The notes beneath the pieces were generated by a model. The model was given only the letters and a program-made list of their open reading frames with translations. It made no database searches and was not told the origin of the DNA. From Baylisascaris procyonis (Eukaryota > Nematoda > Chromadorea > Rhabditida > Ascarididae): DNA of 64,000 nucleotides. The position numbers were made by a program, and so were the translations under genes. The stretch spans positions 682,001-746,000 of the forward strand of contig JAZARR010000121.1 in the NCBI GenBank assembly GCA_037389465.1. The letters run 5' to 3'. Positions 60,687 through 64,000 of this stretch are shown here, in pieces; within the stretch, counting starts at the first letter, position 1, and the number at the start of each line of letters is the position of its first letter.

Positions 60687-61165
60687 CGTAGCGAGCGCTT
60701 TTCCACTCGCTTTTCAGATAGTAAGCTGGAAATGCTATTCAACAATCCGAATATAAAATAGCTTCTAAAATTACGTAGGCATTTGCTTTAGGGTTTTTGC
60801 ATCAACAATTTTATCCTATTCAAATGAAAAATTGGAATTTGACAGAAGCGCTAAGCAAAGGCACCGTTTTCATCAGCAAGCGAAAAGCCGACTGATGCGT
60901 AGGGGGGCATTGGTGGTTGCATCCTTCCAGAACAAACCAATCAACGCCCACAGGCTAACCAACCCACCAGCAGTTTGCTACAAATGGCATTTACATTTTT
61001 TTGTGAAAACCACAATGCTTGGCTAATGTCTCAAGCCAAACATTTCAGTATGTTGTTAAGAATAAAGAAATTATGAGGTAAACAATTATGTGGATATTTT
61101 AATTGGAATGTATTTAAGAGACATTTTTTGGAGCACTGAAATGCTAAATTTTGCGAAGAATGAAA

Positions 61166-61226
61166 TATGCAATATTAGTTGCAAAATGCAAAAATTATGC
61201 AATATTAGTTGCAAAATGCAAAAATA
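61166..61226. repeat. 30-bp direct duplication
   Basis: TATGCAATATTAGTTGCAAA plus ATGCAAAAAT occurs twice in tandem with no more than one or two differences. Confidence 0.9.
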
Positions 61227-63217
61227 TGTGAAGAAAGCATCATGTCAAAGATTATAATTCTATATAGGCGACGGGTAATTAATTCTCTTAAAGATGATCG
61301 ATGAATGCTTAAATCTTTCAAAAGCAATTCAATGATTTCGTTTTGAGTAACACAGATGATACAAACTGCAACATTTCGTTTGTTGCGTTACGACGGTTCG
61401 TTTGCTCGCCAACTGCGAATCATTAAATGCATTTATGATTCACCTGTGTTTTTTTTTCGAAGCTCTAACTCGCCAGATGATCATTTCGCACTGAGAGTTG
61501 AAAGAATTTCGATGAGCGGGGCGATTGAAAAGATGGATCTATCCTAAGGATGTTATGGTACTATGCCAACCCAAAATTACGATAGGTTTGCAAATAAACG
61601 ATTGGGAAACTAGCGAGTGAGCGAAAACGATTATAAAAAAACAGAGGGAAGTATTCATCATAAAAGAGTGAAAAAGAATTGCCGCATCGCTCCCATTAAA
61701 TAAAACCGATGTATACTTGAGTTTACGACCTCGATTGTCATGCTCTTACGATGCCCTTTTCAGACATATACAACTCAGCTTTAATTCACCACTTTCTGAC
61801 TGCACTTGAAGGACCTAAGAATAAATAGAACACAATGAGCAGAAGCGTTAAAATGCTTTGTTAATAGGTGAGCCCTTTTCTGGTTTGATACACCATCGAA
61901 ACATCAAACTTCAAGCTCAAGTTCATTGAATTCGAAAAAGGTAAGCGACATAACAATTAAAGCTAAAAGATTATATATAGGAAATTTCATTTAAATAAAC
62001 GCTTAACCTTACTTAAGGACTTCTATAACCTTCGGCTACCGCACTACATGCATAATATGGGCGAAAATCATTGTATAGCGTATTTATTTCACAGTTTATA
62101 TAAGCTAAACGAATCGTTGCAATGGCAAGTAGTTGCCATCGAGCATTGATCACAATATATGGACCAACTGTCAATGATTTGTTTGCCTCTATGAGCACTC
62201 CTCTCTTATACGCCAATTGCAGCAAGTGTTTTGCTTTAATGTACGTCGTAATCATTAAGTTTCATCGTACCTTTGACGTCACGCTAAACTTTGATGTCTT
62301 CATGTGCCCACTGAATTTTCACACGTTAACAACATTTAAATACGAGTTTTTTTGAACGTTTAAAATTCATAGAAAGACCGGTTAAACGTAAAGTGATTCA
62401 TAGAAGTCATCGTACTCGATGAAATAATGTTTTAGATTTGCAAGTTATAACGACCATTATCACACTATTAGACCTAGGAAGTGCGGGAAACCTGCGATTT
62501 TTGAATATAGTCCCATATAAATATATGGATTTCAATGCTAAAAACTATGCCAACAAACATGTAGATGATGAAAAATGTGAGACAAAATTAGGCCAAACTG
62601 ATATCAACGAATCGAAATTCTATATAGATTTTCACAAACTTAAAATGAAAGTTCTCTGAAGCTTGTTCACAAATTCTTTGGCATCTATTCCTTCCTCTGG
62701 TGGCATAGAAACTCGTAAAAGTGTTTCTAGATGTATACAAAATGAAGCACTCCCATATTATTTCTAAAGTCAATAAAATCGTCGCTAGATCAACTGCTCC
62801 ACTTTCGCTGAGTAGATAAGCAGAGAATCACGATTGAAAATCAGCTAAAGAAATATTGCAATTAGTTCTCTGTAATATCTCGAGCCGAAAATTTTTGCAA
62901 CTACGCTCATAATATGCAGCGATCGCTCAGCATAAAACGCCGATAACTACAGAAACATCGAAAATACGTTCAAAAACACCTAAATAAATTTCACTAAAAG
63001 AAACAAAGCAACACTATTGCATGATTCAGATTCAGTTCAATATATACAATTCATATGATAGAGGATGTGCCGCCAAAGTGGGAAAGAGTTGCCTAATGCT
63101 ACACACTGAAATGAAGTTCAATACAATGGTGACGATTTGTGTTGTACTTCAATGATGCGTCCAAATTTGCATAATTAGGCTTCCTTATTGCATCGCTGAA
63201 TTGACATCCTTTGCTCA

Positions 63218-63703
63218 ATGTCAATCGTTGCTGATACAAGAAAGCTTAAAGAAAAGAGTGAACAGCTAGCTGTCTCTAAAAGCCTCTTACTAAAAACCGC
63301 ATTCGCTTTTGAATTGGCTAATTTAGACAAGAATCGTTTAGCGATAAATACATTTTTCTTGCAAGCAGTTTGCTTAAGTTGGTTGCACATGGTGCATTCA
63401 TCGCATCCGCAGCTCAATGCAAATTTAATTTCACTGTTCCGCCGCAACGATGAATCGTTTTTTTCCTCCAGAGGATTTCTGCACACCACAGTTATTCACC
63501 ACAAAGTCTTCTATTGGTTTAAGGGGATTCGTCGAAAAAAGCGAAATCTCTCCCTTCTCATCAGAAAAACAAAAAATGACTTCAACGTTTCTCCATTCAC
63601 ATATCGTCTCACAACGAAACCAACATTGAAGATATTGCAATATGTGGGAAAATCAAAACTTTCATTTCATCGTGCTAAAATTTTCACTTTAGTAAATCGA
63701 TAA
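63218..63703 (+). CDS. unrecognised 161-residue ORF with overlapping minus-strand frames
   Basis: ATG at 63218, stop TAA at 63701-63703. The product is basic and Leu/Ser/Lys-rich (KLKEKSEQLAVSKSLLLKTA near the start; KGIRRKKRNLSLLIRKTKND later), with no signal peptide or known motif. Two minus-strand frames overlap it (63175-63489, with a CGCDECTMCNQLKQTAC cluster, and 63431-63640), so the coding strand is not certain. No splice context was found and the window ends soon after. Confidence 0.35.
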   Translation: MSIVADTRKLKEKSEQLAVSKSLLLKTAFAFELANLDKNRLAINTFFLQAVCLSWLHMVHSSHPQLNANLISLFRRNDESFFSSRGFLHTTVIHHKVFYWFKGIRRKKRNLSLLIRKTKNDFNVSPFTYRLTTKPTLKILQYVGKSKLSFHRAKIFTLVNR

Positions 63704-64000
63704 AAATCATTTAGTCGGTTATGGATACAACAATTTATCGATAATCTCCTGTCCGAATAATAAGATGGATAGCACAATGAAATGAGTACTGCCTAATGAT
63801 AAGCAAATTTGAATGCTTATTTCATCTTTACAAGAGCAAAAAAAGTTGGCAAACTTCAACTACATAATACCTGTTGGCTGCTCATTGCAATGCAAATAAA
63901 TCTATGTAAAAGGTTGGCGTATGTGATATCTGTAAGCAATTGCTTCAGATTATCCACATAACGTCGGGGAAAGTCATTATTTAGTGGGATCGCTAAACTG
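63704..64000. other. right end of window, nothing seen
   Basis: AT-rich sequence without a recognisable feature. Confidence 0.6.

Noticed and set aside
1..64000. CRISPR array, prokaryotic operons or bacterial promoters
   Set aside because: Spliced eukaryotic genes, introns and nematode-type repeats; none of the tandem arrays has a repeat-unique-spacer layout.

Overview
The window looks like nuclear DNA from a parasitic-type nematode. It is AT-rich, has spliced genes with very long introns (several of 4 to 11 kb), U-rich TTTCAG-type 3' splice sites, simple and satellite repeats, a 5S rRNA-like relic, and an internal block of degenerate GCCTAA hexamers, which is the nematode telomere unit (TTAGGC on the other strand). 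There are no bacterial operons. Nearly all long open frames are shadows or repeat artefacts. I could run no similarity search, so exon models rest on reading frame, splice sites, phase agreement and recognised family motifs.

Left part (about 2.1-26.8 kb, + strand): a GPI-anchored ephrin gene. Six exons (2206-2288, 13338-13458, 16741-16903, 21061-21153, 22370-22528, 26268-26353) join in frame to about 234 residues. They give a signal peptide, an ephrin receptor-binding domain with its four cysteines, a linker and a hydrophobic GPI-attachment tail. An optional phase-1 cassette (23402-23569) may be added.

Middle (about 24-31 kb): repeats. A GT-rich low-complexity block carries poly-G runs and the interstitial telomeric tract. 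Next come a GC-rich anomalous block, the last ephrin exon, a possible small unrecognised gene, a 5S rRNA pseudogene-like sequence, and a 1.6 kb GAATT-type satellite whose 118 and 107 bp monomers alternate as a 225 bp higher-order unit.

Right part (33.5 kb to at least 46.8 kb, - strand): a second spliced gene, convergent with the ephrin gene. Four exons (46396-46764, 42869-43023, 34403-34601, 33478-33601) join in perfect phase. The protein has a hydrophobic segment near its N-terminus and an extremely basic Arg/Gln/Glu-rich C-terminal helix. I do not recognise the family. The 5' end is unresolved; candidates are a 22-nt microexon at 47036-47057 and an exon at 52574-52745. Further right there are only unassigned ORFs (notably 60219-60686 - and 63218-63703 +), microsatellites and unremarkable AT-rich sequence.
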